Positions 6,821-13,090 of a DNA stretch of 14,602 nt are shown piece by piece. The translations under genes and the position numbers were made by a program. The number at the start of each line of letters is the position of its first letter. Positions within the stretch are counted from its first letter, which is position 1. This stretch comes from Streptosporangiaceae bacterium (GTDB lineage: Bacteria; Actinomycetota; Actinomycetes; Streptosporangiales; Streptosporangiaceae), in assembly GCA_030045295.1 (NCBI GenBank), contig JASIGD010000095.1, forward strand, positions 1-14,602, read 5' to 3'. The notes under the pieces were generated by a model, which worked only from the letters and a program-made list of their open reading frames with translations, made no database searches and had not been told where the DNA came from.

Positions 6821-7801
6821 TCAGGACACCTCCCCGAAGGTGCTCCGGTACGCCGCGGGCGCGGTCCCGGTGAACCGCCGGAAGTGCGGGCGCAGTGCGG
6901 CGGCCGAGGAGAAGCCGCAGCGCCGCGCCACCTCCTCCACCGGCAGCCGGGTGGATTCCAGCAGTTGCTGGGCGCGCAGCACCCGCTGATGGGTCAGCCA
7001 GGTCAACGGCGCGGTTCCGGTGATCTCGCGGAACCGCCGGTCGAAATTGCGCCTGCTCATCTGCGCCCGTCGGGCGAGCAGCTCGACCGGCAGGGGCTGC
7101 TCGAGCTGCCCGAGCGCCCAGGTGAGGGTTTCGCCGACCGGGTCGGTCTCGTCGAGCTCAAGGCCCGGCTGCTCGATGTACTGCGCCTGCCCGCCGGACC
7201 TGTGCGGCGGCACCACCATGTAACGGGCCAGGCGGTTAGCCAGGTCCGCGCCGCAGTAGCTCCTCAGCAGGTGCAGACCCAGGTCCAGGCCGGCCGCGCC
7301 GCCGCCGGCGGTGAGGACGTCACCGTCGTCGATGAACAGCAGCCCCGGCTGAACCCGGACCTTCGGGAACATCTCGGCCAGCAGGCCGGCCAGCGCCCAG
7401 TGCGTGGTCGCCGGACGATCATCGAGCAGCCCGGCGGCGGCCAGGACGAACGCCCCTGAGCACAGGCCCGCCACCCGCGCGCCCGCCGCATGCGCCGCAC
7501 GCAGCGTCTCCAGCAGCGGCTCCGGCGGCGACTCGGCCGGATCGCGCCAGTTCGGGATGATGACCAGGTCCGCGGCCCGGATCGCGTCGAGATCGTAGGG
7601 AGCCGGGCACGCCAGCCCGCCTCCGGTCAGCGTGGCCGAGGACTCGCCGGACACGACCCGCACGTCGAGATCCGGCAGCGCATCGTAGTGCGCGGCCATG
7701 TCGAACACGCCGAACGCGAACGACATGATCCCCAGCGAAACCCCGTCGAACACGACCACTACAAACCGCTGCGCCCGAGACCCCGGCACCATCGCCTCCA
7801 C
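6821..7801 (-). CDS. GlxA-type AraC family regulator with DJ-1/PfpI domain
   Basis: 326 aa from GTG 7801. The N-terminal DJ-1/PfpI (glutamine amidotransferase-like) domain spans about 13-180 and contains AGLCSGAFVLAAAGLLDDRP (111-130) with Cys114 at the nucleophile-elbow position, then ATTHW and DVLTAGGGAAGLDLGLHLL. The C-terminal double helix-turn-helix spans about 236-320 (LLARRAQMSRRNFDRRFREI, TWLTHQRVLRAQQLL, VEEVARRCGFSSAAALRPHF). In GlxA-like regulators the first domain is thought to sense a small ligand. The start is uncertain: GTG 7801 has no Shine-Dalgarno, while ATG 7792 (three codons later) has GGAGG only two bases away. It is divergent from the MFS gene and upstream of the epoxide hydrolase, so either may be its target. 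Confidence 0.9.
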   Translation of the reverse strand: MEAMVPGSRAQRFVVVVFDGVSLGIMSFAFGVFDMAAHYDALPDLDVRVVSGESSATLTGGGLACPAPYDLDAIRAADLVIIPNWRDPAESPPEPLLETLRAAHAAGARVAGLCSGAFVLAAAGLLDDRPATTHWALAGLLAEMFPKVRVQPGLLFIDDGDVLTAGGGAAGLDLGLHLLRSYCGADLANRLARYMVVPPHRSGGQAQYIEQPGLELDETDPVGETLTWALGQLEQPLPVELLARRAQMSRRNFDRRFREITGTAPLTWLTHQRVLRAQQLLESTRLPVEEVARRCGFSSAAALRPHFRRFTGTAPAAYRSTFGEVS

Positions 7802-7812
7802 GCCAGGAGCTT

Positions 7813-7827
7813 TTACCCGCAGGGTAA
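7813..7827. promoter_or_regulatory. Palindrome near the AraC-type gene start
   Basis: TTACCC (7813-7818), GCA, GGGTAA (7822-7827): a perfect inverted repeat with six-base arms, 12 bp upstream of GTG 7801. Related half-sites CGTTACC occur at 7907-7913 and 7922-7928 in the same gap, 15 bp apart. AraC-family proteins often bind direct repeats, so these may be one set of regulator sites. Function is inferred. Confidence 0.4.
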
Positions 7828-7838
7828 CGACGGTCAGG

Positions 7839-7867
7839 CCGGCTGCGCAAAGTAGTTATGCAGCCGG
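7839..7867. promoter_or_regulatory. 29-bp inverted repeat in the AraC-MFS gap
   Basis: CCGGCTGC (7839-7846) and GCAGCCGG (7860-7867) are perfect eight-base arms around an AT-rich 13-bp spacer. It sits between two divergent genes and follows no stop codon, so an operator is more likely than a terminator. Binding protein unknown. Confidence 0.4.
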
Positions 7868-7974
7868 AATGGGCGTGCTGACCGCGGCTGAAACATATTG
7901 TTGATCCGTTACCTGCCGCCGCGTTACCGTCGAGTCGGCGCTTATGCCACATCATGAGCTATCCGCTCCGACAT

Positions 7975-7983
7975 AAGGGGTGA
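7975..7983 (+). promoter_or_regulatory. Shine-Dalgarno of the MFS gene
   Basis: AAGGGGTGA, four bases before ATG 7988, supports this start; the protein then begins with a short cytoplasmic segment before the first membrane helix. Confidence 0.6.
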
Positions 7984-7987
7984 CGGC

Positions 7988-10075
7988 ATGGCAGGGGTCG
8001 CTACGGAACCAGCGCCGACCCGGTCTGGAGGATGGTTTTCCTGGATCTGGAACCGGCAGATCCACGCTTACCCGAATACCGCGCCCAGGGTGATGTACCT
8101 GGCGATCACGGTGCTCGCCACGATCACGCTGTACTACGAGCTGTACGTCGGCGGCTCGGTGTCCACGCTGCTGCTGCCCAACCTCGGCATGACCTTCACG
8201 TTCTACGTGGTGACGGTGGCGTTCGGGGCCCTGATCGGCGCGTTCGGGTCGCTGTTCGCCGGGCTGGCCGACCGGTTCGGCCGGGCCAACCTGGTGGTGT
8301 TCGGGCTGCTGTTCGCCGGGGTGTTCGTGGCTTTCGTGCTGCCGGCCATGACCAGCAAGTGGCCCTTCACCATCGCGAGTTTCGTGGTCTCGTTCGTCGA
8401 GGGCATGTGCCTGGTGGCCACGCCGGCGCTGATCCGCGACTTCTCCCCGCAGGTGGGCCGGGCCACGGCCATGGGCTTCTGGACCAGCGGCCCGGTGGTG
8501 GGCAGCCTGATCGTCGCGGTGGTAGGCACCGCCACCATTCCCGCCGTGGTGACCGACACGCGGTTCTGGACGCATGAGTACCACATCGCCGGCATCGCCG
8601 GGCTCGTCGTGTTCGTGATCGCGCTGATCGGGCTGAAGGAGCTGTCCCCGCAGCTACGCGACCAGCTGATGGTGACCTTGCGCGACCGCGCGCTGATCGA
8701 GGCCCGGGCCAAGGGCATGACCGATGCCGACATCGAGGCGGCGCTACGGCACCCGTTCCGCCAGCTGATCAAGCCCGACATCATCATCTCCGCGTTCGCC
8801 GTGTCGATCATGCTGCTGATCTACTACACCGCCGTCTTGGCCTCCGTGATCTACCTGACCACCGTGTTCGGGTTCTCGCTCAAAAACGCCAACGGGCTGG
8901 GCAACTGGAACTGGGGGTTCAACGTCATCGCGGTGATCCTGGTCGGGTTCGTCTCCGACTGGGCCCGGGTACGGAAGCCGTTCATGGTGTTCGGCGGGGT
9001 GCTGGCCGCGGTGATGACGGTGATCTACCTGGAGCAGGCGGGCCACCATCCTGGCTACTACACCCTGGCCCTGATGCTGGCGCTGCTGTCGCTCGGCCTC
9101 GGCATCGCCTACACCCCGTGGATGGCCAGCTACACCGAGACCGTGGAGGCGCGCAACCCGGCGCTGATCGCCACCGGCCTGGCCATCTGGGGCTGGATCA
9201 TCCGGGTCGTGGTGTTCATCGCGTACCTGTGCCTCCCGCTGGTGGTCACCACCGTCACCCCGCTGGTGAACTACGGGTCCACGGTGACGGCGTACGCGAA
9301 GACGTACGCCCCCGAGATCGCGTTCGCCTCCGCGCACCCGAACGTGGTGGCGGCCGCCCAGAAGGTTCCCCCGTCGGTCGTGGCCACGGCGGCGTCGATC
9401 CCGCCTAACGTCCTGGCCACCGCGCAGAAGATCCCGCCCACGGTGCTGGCCACCGCGCAGGCAAACGCCACGCAGCTCGCGAACGCGGCGAAGTTCGCGC
9501 CCGAGCTCGCGGTGATCCAGGCCCACCAGGCGCTGTTCGCCAAGCTGGCCACCTACTCCAACCCGGCCAAGATTCCGCCCTCACTGCTGGCCCAGGCGGT
9601 CGCGGCCGCCGGCGGCGGCGCTAAGGGCCTGGGGATCCTTTCGACGATCTCGGCGAACAAGGCGGCCATCACCGGCGTGATCGCGGCCGCGCCAGCGCTG
9701 AAGACCGTCGCCCCGTACGCGGCGGACCTGACGACGATCGCGCCGTACTCGACGCGGCTGAAGACCATCGCGCCGTACTCGACGGAGCTGACGACGATGG
9801 CGCCCTACTCGGCGCAGCTGACCGCGCTGTCCAAGGTCCCGCCGGGCGTCTTCCCCTACCTGAAGGCGCACACTGCCGCGGTGCTGAAGGCCGCGGGGCA
9901 AACGGCCGGCCAGTGGAGGACCTGGTACTGGATCTGCTTCGGCGGCATCATCTTGTTCCTGCTGTCCATCCCGCTGCTGCGCGGCCGGTGGCGGACGCGC
10001 GACGCCAAGCGGGACGAGGAAGAGCACGAGGCCATGGTGCAGGCCGAGCTGGAGAAGATCAGGGCCGCTGCCTGA
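7988..10075 (+). CDS. MFS transporter with large repeat-containing loop between TM11 and TM12
   Basis: 695 aa, against roughly 400-500 for ordinary MFS permeases. Eleven hydrophobic segments can be placed between about 36 and 425 and a twelfth at about 646-665. Motif A is present in the 2-3 loop (GLADRFGRANLVV, 92-104), and a charged central loop (about 218-262) separates the two halves. Between TM11 and TM12 lies a hydrophilic Ala/Pro/Thr-rich insertion of about 220 residues (426-645), extracytoplasmic by MFS topology. It holds three 11-residue repeats (IPPxVLATAQ type, 460-492) and four 10-residue repeats (LxTxAPYxxx, 571-610). The tail (666-695) is charged and cytoplasmic. I recall actinobacterial MFS proteins with a similar insertion, function undescribed. 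It is divergent from the AraC-type regulator, its likely controller. Substrate unknown. Confidence 0.88.
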   Translation: MAGVATEPAPTRSGGWFSWIWNRQIHAYPNTAPRVMYLAITVLATITLYYELYVGGSVSTLLLPNLGMTFTFYVVTVAFGALIGAFGSLFAGLADRFGRANLVVFGLLFAGVFVAFVLPAMTSKWPFTIASFVVSFVEGMCLVATPALIRDFSPQVGRATAMGFWTSGPVVGSLIVAVVGTATIPAVVTDTRFWTHEYHIAGIAGLVVFVIALIGLKELSPQLRDQLMVTLRDRALIEARAKGMTDADIEAALRHPFRQLIKPDIIISAFAVSIMLLIYYTAVLASVIYLTTVFGFSLKNANGLGNWNWGFNVIAVILVGFVSDWARVRKPFMVFGGVLAAVMTVIYLEQAGHHPGYYTLALMLALLSLGLGIAYTPWMASYTETVEARNPALIATGLAIWGWIIRVVVFIAYLCLPLVVTTVTPLVNYGSTVTAYAKTYAPEIAFASAHPNVVAAAQKVPPSVVATAASIPPNVLATAQKIPPTVLATAQANATQLANAAKFAPELAVIQAHQALFAKLATYSNPAKIPPSLLAQAVAAAGGGAKGLGILSTISANKAAITGVIAAAPALKTVAPYAADLTTIAPYSTRLKTIAPYSTELTTMAPYSAQLTALSKVPPGVFPYLKAHTAAVLKAAGQTAGQWRTWYWICFGGIILFLLSIPLLRGRWRTRDAKRDEEEHEAMVQAELEKIRAAA
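9365..9463 (+). repeat. Three 33-bp coding repeats (11-residue period) in the MFS loop
   Basis: Codons 460-492 encode three consecutive units beginning VPPSVVATA, IPPNVLATA and IPPTVLATA. The DNA copies have diverged at several positions, but the protein pattern is kept, which points to selection on the peptide. A related IPPSLLAQA occurs once more at 529-537. Confidence 0.75.
9698..9817 (+). repeat. Four 30-bp coding repeats (10-residue period) in the MFS loop
   Basis: Codons 571-610 encode four tandem decapeptides: LKTVAPYAAD, LTTIAPYSTR, LKTIAPYSTE, LTTMAPYSAQ. APY is invariant, units start K-T and T-T alternately, and the charged last residues vary. The period suits a regular extracytoplasmic rod or sheet edge. 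Confidence 0.8.
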
Positions 10076-10095
10076 CCGGCGGTCAGGATCTGGGT

Positions 10096-10126
10096 CAGGC
10101 GGGCGGTCCGAGCGGCTGCCCGCCTG
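10096..10126. terminator. Hairpin between convergent MFS and TetR genes
   Basis: CAGGCGGGC (10096-10104) and GCCCGCCTG (10118-10126) are perfect nine-base arms with a 13-nt loop, extendable by a wobble pair and one more pair. It begins 20 bases after the MFS stop and could terminate transcription from both sides. No T-run follows, as is common for hairpins in high-GC genomes. Confidence 0.45.
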
Positions 10127-10184
10127 GCTCGTTCAGGCGAACCGGCTGGCTCGTTCGGGCGAACCGGCTGGCTCGTTCAGGCGA
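10124..10184. repeat. 22-bp tandem repeat, 2.8 copies
   Basis: Copies start at 10124, 10146 and 10168 (the last is 17 bp long). Each contains GGCTCGTTCAGGCGA; the middle copy has G instead of A in TTCAGG. The unit holds a small GTTC...GAAC inverted repeat. The period is not a multiple of three, so it is not a coding repeat. The third copy supplies the TGA stop (complement of 10177-10179) of the TetR gene. Confidence 0.8.
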
Positions 10185-10833
10185 CGCCTTGGGCTGAGCC
10201 CGCGGGGCGGCGCGCCGCGACCGCCACGGCACGGCACGACGCCTCGAGCAACTCCTGCTGCAGGCGGTCGGCGGTCTCGACATCGGGCTTGCGCGCGGCG
10301 AGCACGTCCGCGTACAGGAACGACTCCCCCAGCCTGACCAGCGCGTAGGCCAAAACCGCTGGCTCGACGAGCATGACCAGGCCGAATTCGGCGGCGTCAC
10401 GCCGCAGCAGTTGCTCGACGAAGGCCACGGTCCCGCTCTGGACCGGCCCGCGCGGGTCGGTGAGGACGCGCATGGCCAGGGCGGGCTCGTCGGTGAGCAG
10501 CCGGCGCAGGCCCTTGGACTGCGAGACGATGGCGTTGAGGTGCCGGCCGGTGCCCGGGGTGTGCAGCTCGCCGTCGGGCCGTTCGGACTCCCACCGCGCC
10601 GCGGCCACCTCCAGGGTGCGCTCGGTGAGCACCCACAGCGCCTTGCTGAGCAGCGCCTCGCGGCTGCCGGCCCGGCGGAACAGGGTCACCCGCGAGACGC
10701 CGAGCTCATCGGCCAGGCCCTGCATATCCAGGCGCCTGCCGTCGCGGATCCACCGGGCAGCGAGCGCCACGAACCGTGCTGAACGTACGCTGGCCCGGCT
10801 CGCGGGCGGACGCATCAGGCTGCGGGACGGCAC
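10177..10833 (-). CDS. TetR family transcriptional regulator, QsdR-type
   Basis: 218 aa from GTG 10833. The N-terminal helix-turn-helix (about 20-66) reads ARWIRDGRRLDMQGLADELG, then VSRVTLFRRAGSREALL, the pattern of the QsdR subgroup (RLDM, ADELGVSR, tryptophan-containing ALWVLTE). The C-terminal ligand/dimer domain (about 70-205) is helical and variable. ATG 10815 (six codons later) is an alternative start; neither has a clear Shine-Dalgarno. It is divergent from the EthA-like gene across a 167-bp gap with an inverted repeat, so it probably represses that gene and itself. QsdR controls a quorum-signal lactonase in Rhodococcus; here the target is inferred from position only. The 3' end lies in the 22-bp tandem repeat. 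Confidence 0.85.
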   Translation of the reverse strand: MPSRSLMRPPASRASVRSARFVALAARWIRDGRRLDMQGLADELGVSRVTLFRRAGSREALLSKALWVLTERTLEVAAARWESERPDGELHTPGTGRHLNAIVSQSKGLRRLLTDEPALAMRVLTDPRGPVQSGTVAFVEQLLRRDAAEFGLVMLVEPAVLAYALVRLGESFLYADVLAARKPDVETADRLQQELLEASCRAVAVAARRPAGSAQGVA

Positions 10834-10939
10834 GGCCGTAGGGGCTCAGGGACGGCCCGGCGCGGCGGCGCCGAGGCGGCGGGGAACGTCGAACACGCTG
10901 CCCACGATACCTGCGCCGGGACCGGGGCGGGCGACGGGG

Positions 10940-10965
10940 CGTCCCGCTCGCGCGACGGCGGGACG
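10940..10965. promoter_or_regulatory. Inverted repeat, candidate TetR operator upstream of the EthA-like gene
   Basis: CGTCCCGC (10940-10947), 10-bp spacer, GCGGGACG (10958-10965): perfect eight-base arms. The right arm touches the -35 of the EthA-like promoter. A second, smaller repeat, GACGT-GAG-ACGTC, covers 10962-10974 over the same -35. Either is well placed for repression by the divergent TetR protein. Confidence 0.5.
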
Positions 10966-11000
10966 TGAGACGTCTTCGGGAGGACGTGCATAATCCGAAC
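10965..11000 (+). promoter_or_regulatory. Likely leaderless promoter of the EthA-like gene
   Basis: -35 GTGAGA (10965-10970), 18 bp, -10 CATAAT (10989-10994), then six bases to ATG 11001. The -10 matches TATAAT at five of six positions and the -35 matches TTGACA at four. The gap between -10 and ATG equals that of the ABC operon promoter. A GGGAGGA at 10978-10984 lies 16 bases upstream, too far for an efficient ribosome site. Confidence 0.55.
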
Positions 11001-12509
11001 ATGACGACTGCGCCCGTGCTGCCCGAGGACACCGCCGCGGAGCACACCGACGTGCTCATCGTGGGGGCCGGGCTGTCCGGCATCGGGGCGGCGTGCCGGC
11101 TGCAAACCGACGCTCCGGGCCTGTCGTACGCCATCGTCGAGGCCCGGGGCGCCAGCGGCGGGACGTGGGACCTGTTCCGGTTCCCCGGCGTCCGCTCCGA
11201 TTCGGACATGTTCACGCTCGGCTACCCGTTCCGGCCGTGGACAAAGGCCAGGGCGATCGTGGGCGGACAGGAGATACTGCGCTACCTGCGGGACACCGCT
11301 TCCGCCTACGGCGTGGACCGGCGGATCAGGTATCACTCCCGCGTGGTACGGGCCGAGTGGTCCGGCGACGACGCCCGCTGGGCGGTGACCGTCGAGGATA
11401 CGACGACCGGGGCGCTGACTACGCGCACCTGCGGCTTCCTCTACGTGTGCTCCGGCTACTACCGGTACAGCGAGGGCTACACGCCGGACTGGCCCGGGCT
11501 GGAGAACTTCGCCGGGACGGTGGTGCACCCTCAGCACTGGCCCGAAGACCTCGACCTGGCCGGCCAGCGGGTCGTCGTCATCGGCAGTGGCGCGACCGCG
11601 GTCACGCTCATCCCGGCCATCGCCGGGACCGCCGCCCGCGTGACGATGCTGCAGCGTTCGCCGTCGTACATCCTGTCCCTTCCGGGCCGGGATGCAGTCG
11701 CCGACCTGCTGTGCAAGGCGCTGCCCGAGCGGCAGGCCTACGCGGCGGTGCGCTGGAAGAACGCGCGGCTCACGACCGTGATCTACGGCTTCTGCCGCAA
11801 GCACCCGGCCCGGGCCCGGGAGATGCTCCGGCGCGGGGCAGAAAAGCGCCTGCCGCCCGGGTACGACCTGAACACGCATTTCACCCCGGCCTACGAGCCC
11901 TGGGACCAGCGCATGTGCCTGGTCCCCGACGGCGACTTCTTCAAGGCGGTCAAGTCCGGCCAGGCCGATATCGTGACCGACCACATCCGGGAGTTCACCC
12001 CGACCGGGATACGCCTGCGCTCGGGCGCGCAGCTGGAGGCCGACGTGGTCGTCACCGCCACCGGGCTTAACCTGCTGCCTCTCGGCGGGATCGACCTGAC
12101 CGTGGACGGCGAGAAGGTCGTCGTCGGGCAGCGCGTCGCCTATAAGGGCATGATGCTCGATGCCGTGCCCAACATGGCGTTCGCGATCGGCTACACCAAC
12201 GCCTCCTGGACGCTCAAGGTCGACCTGGTCTCCCGGTGCGTCGCCCGGATGCTGCGGTTCATGCGCGAACGCCGTTACGCGATCGTCACCCCGCGGCTGC
12301 CGTCGGCACCCATGGCCATCTCGCCGTTCATCGACATGACCTCGGGCTATTTCGAGCGGTCGCGGGCGGCTCTGCCGCGGCAGGGAGACCGGGCGCCCTG
12401 GCGGCTACGGCAGCACTACTTCAAGGACGCGGCGCTGCTCCGCGGCCCGGTTGACGCGGACGAACTCGAGTACCGGCCGGCCCCCGCACTCGCGCGGCCG
12501 GTGGGATAA
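11001..12509 (+). CDS. ethA: EthA-like FAD/NADPH Baeyer-Villiger monooxygenase
   Basis: 502 aa. It inserts oxygen into ketones or oxidises sulfur compounds using FAD, NADPH and O2. Motifs: first Rossmann GAGLSG (22-27), SGGTWDLFRFPG (52-63), RSDSDMFTLG, type I BVMO fingerprint FxGxxxHxxxWP as FAGTVVHPQHWP, second Rossmann GSGATA, later ATGLN and AYKGMMLDAVPNMAFAIGYT. From memory it is co-linear with mycobacterial EthA (489 aa) along nearly all its length, including WDQRMCLVPDGDFF. The physiological substrate of EthA itself is uncertain; it is best known for activating ethionamide-type prodrugs. ATG 11001 is preferred over the GTG at 10965, which adds 12 unconserved residues and lies in the promoter. 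It is divergent from a TetR gene, as ethA is from ethR. Confidence 0.9.
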   Translation: MTTAPVLPEDTAAEHTDVLIVGAGLSGIGAACRLQTDAPGLSYAIVEARGASGGTWDLFRFPGVRSDSDMFTLGYPFRPWTKARAIVGGQEILRYLRDTASAYGVDRRIRYHSRVVRAEWSGDDARWAVTVEDTTTGALTTRTCGFLYVCSGYYRYSEGYTPDWPGLENFAGTVVHPQHWPEDLDLAGQRVVVIGSGATAVTLIPAIAGTAARVTMLQRSPSYILSLPGRDAVADLLCKALPERQAYAAVRWKNARLTTVIYGFCRKHPARAREMLRRGAEKRLPPGYDLNTHFTPAYEPWDQRMCLVPDGDFFKAVKSGQADIVTDHIREFTPTGIRLRSGAQLEADVVVTATGLNLLPLGGIDLTVDGEKVVVGQRVAYKGMMLDAVPNMAFAIGYTNASWTLKVDLVSRCVARMLRFMRERRYAIVTPRLPSAPMAISPFIDMTSGYFERSRAALPRQGDRAPWRLRQHYFKDAALLRGPVDADELEYRPAPALARPVG

Positions 12510-12516
12510 CGGCACC

Positions 12517-12543
12517 GCGGGTAAAACGGCGCTCAGTACCCGC
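12517..12543. terminator. Hairpin between convergent EthA-like and lipoprotein genes
   Basis: GCGGGTA (12517-12523) and TACCCGC (12537-12543) are perfect seven-base arms with a 13-nt loop, starting eight bases after the monooxygenase stop. The right arm lies in the last codons of the lipoprotein gene. It may serve as a shared terminator, though there is no strong T-run. Confidence 0.4.
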
Positions 12544-13060
12544 CTCCGTAACCACCGGAGGTGGTCGTGGTACCGGATGCGGGCGCGCTGCCCGACACCG
12601 TGACCTCGTGCCACACTCCGCCGGAGAGGTTGAGCCCGTTGCCCTTAACCTGCCCGGGCGAGGTGTCCCCGACGTAGGTGTACAGCGGGTGCCCGTCGTA
12701 GGTTTCCTGTTTCACGCCGTTCGACCTGGTGATCGTGCCCAGCGTGCCGGTCACGCCGGAACCCGCGGTGGCGGGTCCCTTCACCGGCGGCCAGTACGTC
12801 GCGCAGGAACCGTTGCACTTGGACGTGGTCGACGTGTCCGGGCCGAACCAGTACAAGGTATAACCCGCCGAGTTGGTCAGCACCTGCGTTCCGTTGATCG
12901 CCCGGCTCAGCAGCGTGGTCCCGGACGAGCTGGAGGTCGCGCTGGCCGCGGCGGCGGCGGCGGACGGGCTAGACGAACTAGTGGAACTGGCCGAGCTGCT
13001 GCACGCCGCGACGAGCAGCACGGCGGCGGCCAATCCGATGACACTCCATATTCTTCGCAT
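12533..13060 (-). CDS. Lipoprotein of the YxFxxD family (COG4315-like)
   Basis: 175 aa from ATG 13060. Signal peptide: RR, hydrophobic IGLAAAVLLVAAC and lipobox VAAC with Cys20, so the protein should be lipid-anchored outside the membrane. A Ser/Ala-rich linker (about 21-50) leads to a domain with two copies of the family signature, LYWFGPD and LYTYVGD (Y-x-[FWY]-x-x-D), plus a CNGSC pair and the closing GVWHEVTVS. The tail is Gly/Tyr-rich (GGYGGGY). The molecular function of the family is unknown. ATG 13060 is chosen over GTG 13075 because GGAG lies seven bases upstream. It begins 30 bp after the molybdenum hydroxylase stop on the same strand, so the two are probably co-transcribed. Confidence 0.88.
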   Translation of the reverse strand: MRRIWSVIGLAAAVLLVAACSSSASSTSSSSPSAAAAAASATSSSSGTTLLSRAINGTQVLTNSAGYTLYWFGPDTSTTSKCNGSCATYWPPVKGPATAGSGVTGTLGTITRSNGVKQETYDGHPLYTYVGDTSPGQVKGNGLNLSGGVWHEVTVSGSAPASGTTTTSGGYGGGY

Positions 13061-13067
13061 GGCAAGT

Positions 13068-13071
13068 CTCC
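13068..13071 (-). promoter_or_regulatory. Shine-Dalgarno deciding the lipoprotein start
   Basis: GGAG (complement of CTCC) lies seven bases before ATG 13060 and overlaps the alternative GTG 13075 region, so it favours the shorter product. Confidence 0.55.
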
Positions 13072-13090
13072 GCACCGTGTTGATCTCCCA

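Noticed and set aside
8744..9526. Minus-strand frame rich in His, Arg and Gly opposite the MFS gene.
   Set aside because: Mirror of the hydrophobic Val/Ala/Leu codons of the transporter; not a gene.
9698..9817. Repeat array as a possible mobile or regulatory DNA element.
   Set aside because: The 30-bp period is in frame and the peptide pattern is conserved, so it is a coding repeat of the MFS loop.
10124..10184. CRISPR-like array.
   Set aside because: The 22-bp units are directly adjacent with no spacers and there are no cas genes, so this is a simple tandem repeat.
10177..10833. Naming the TetR gene ethR because of its place next to an EthA-like gene.
   Set aside because: The helix-turn-helix and flanking residues fit the QsdR-type group and do not resemble EthR.
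10815..11984. 389-codon minus-strand frame opposite the EthA-like gene.
   Set aside because: Its translation has no recognisable family and covers the divergent promoter region; the plus strand encodes conserved BVMO motifs throughout.
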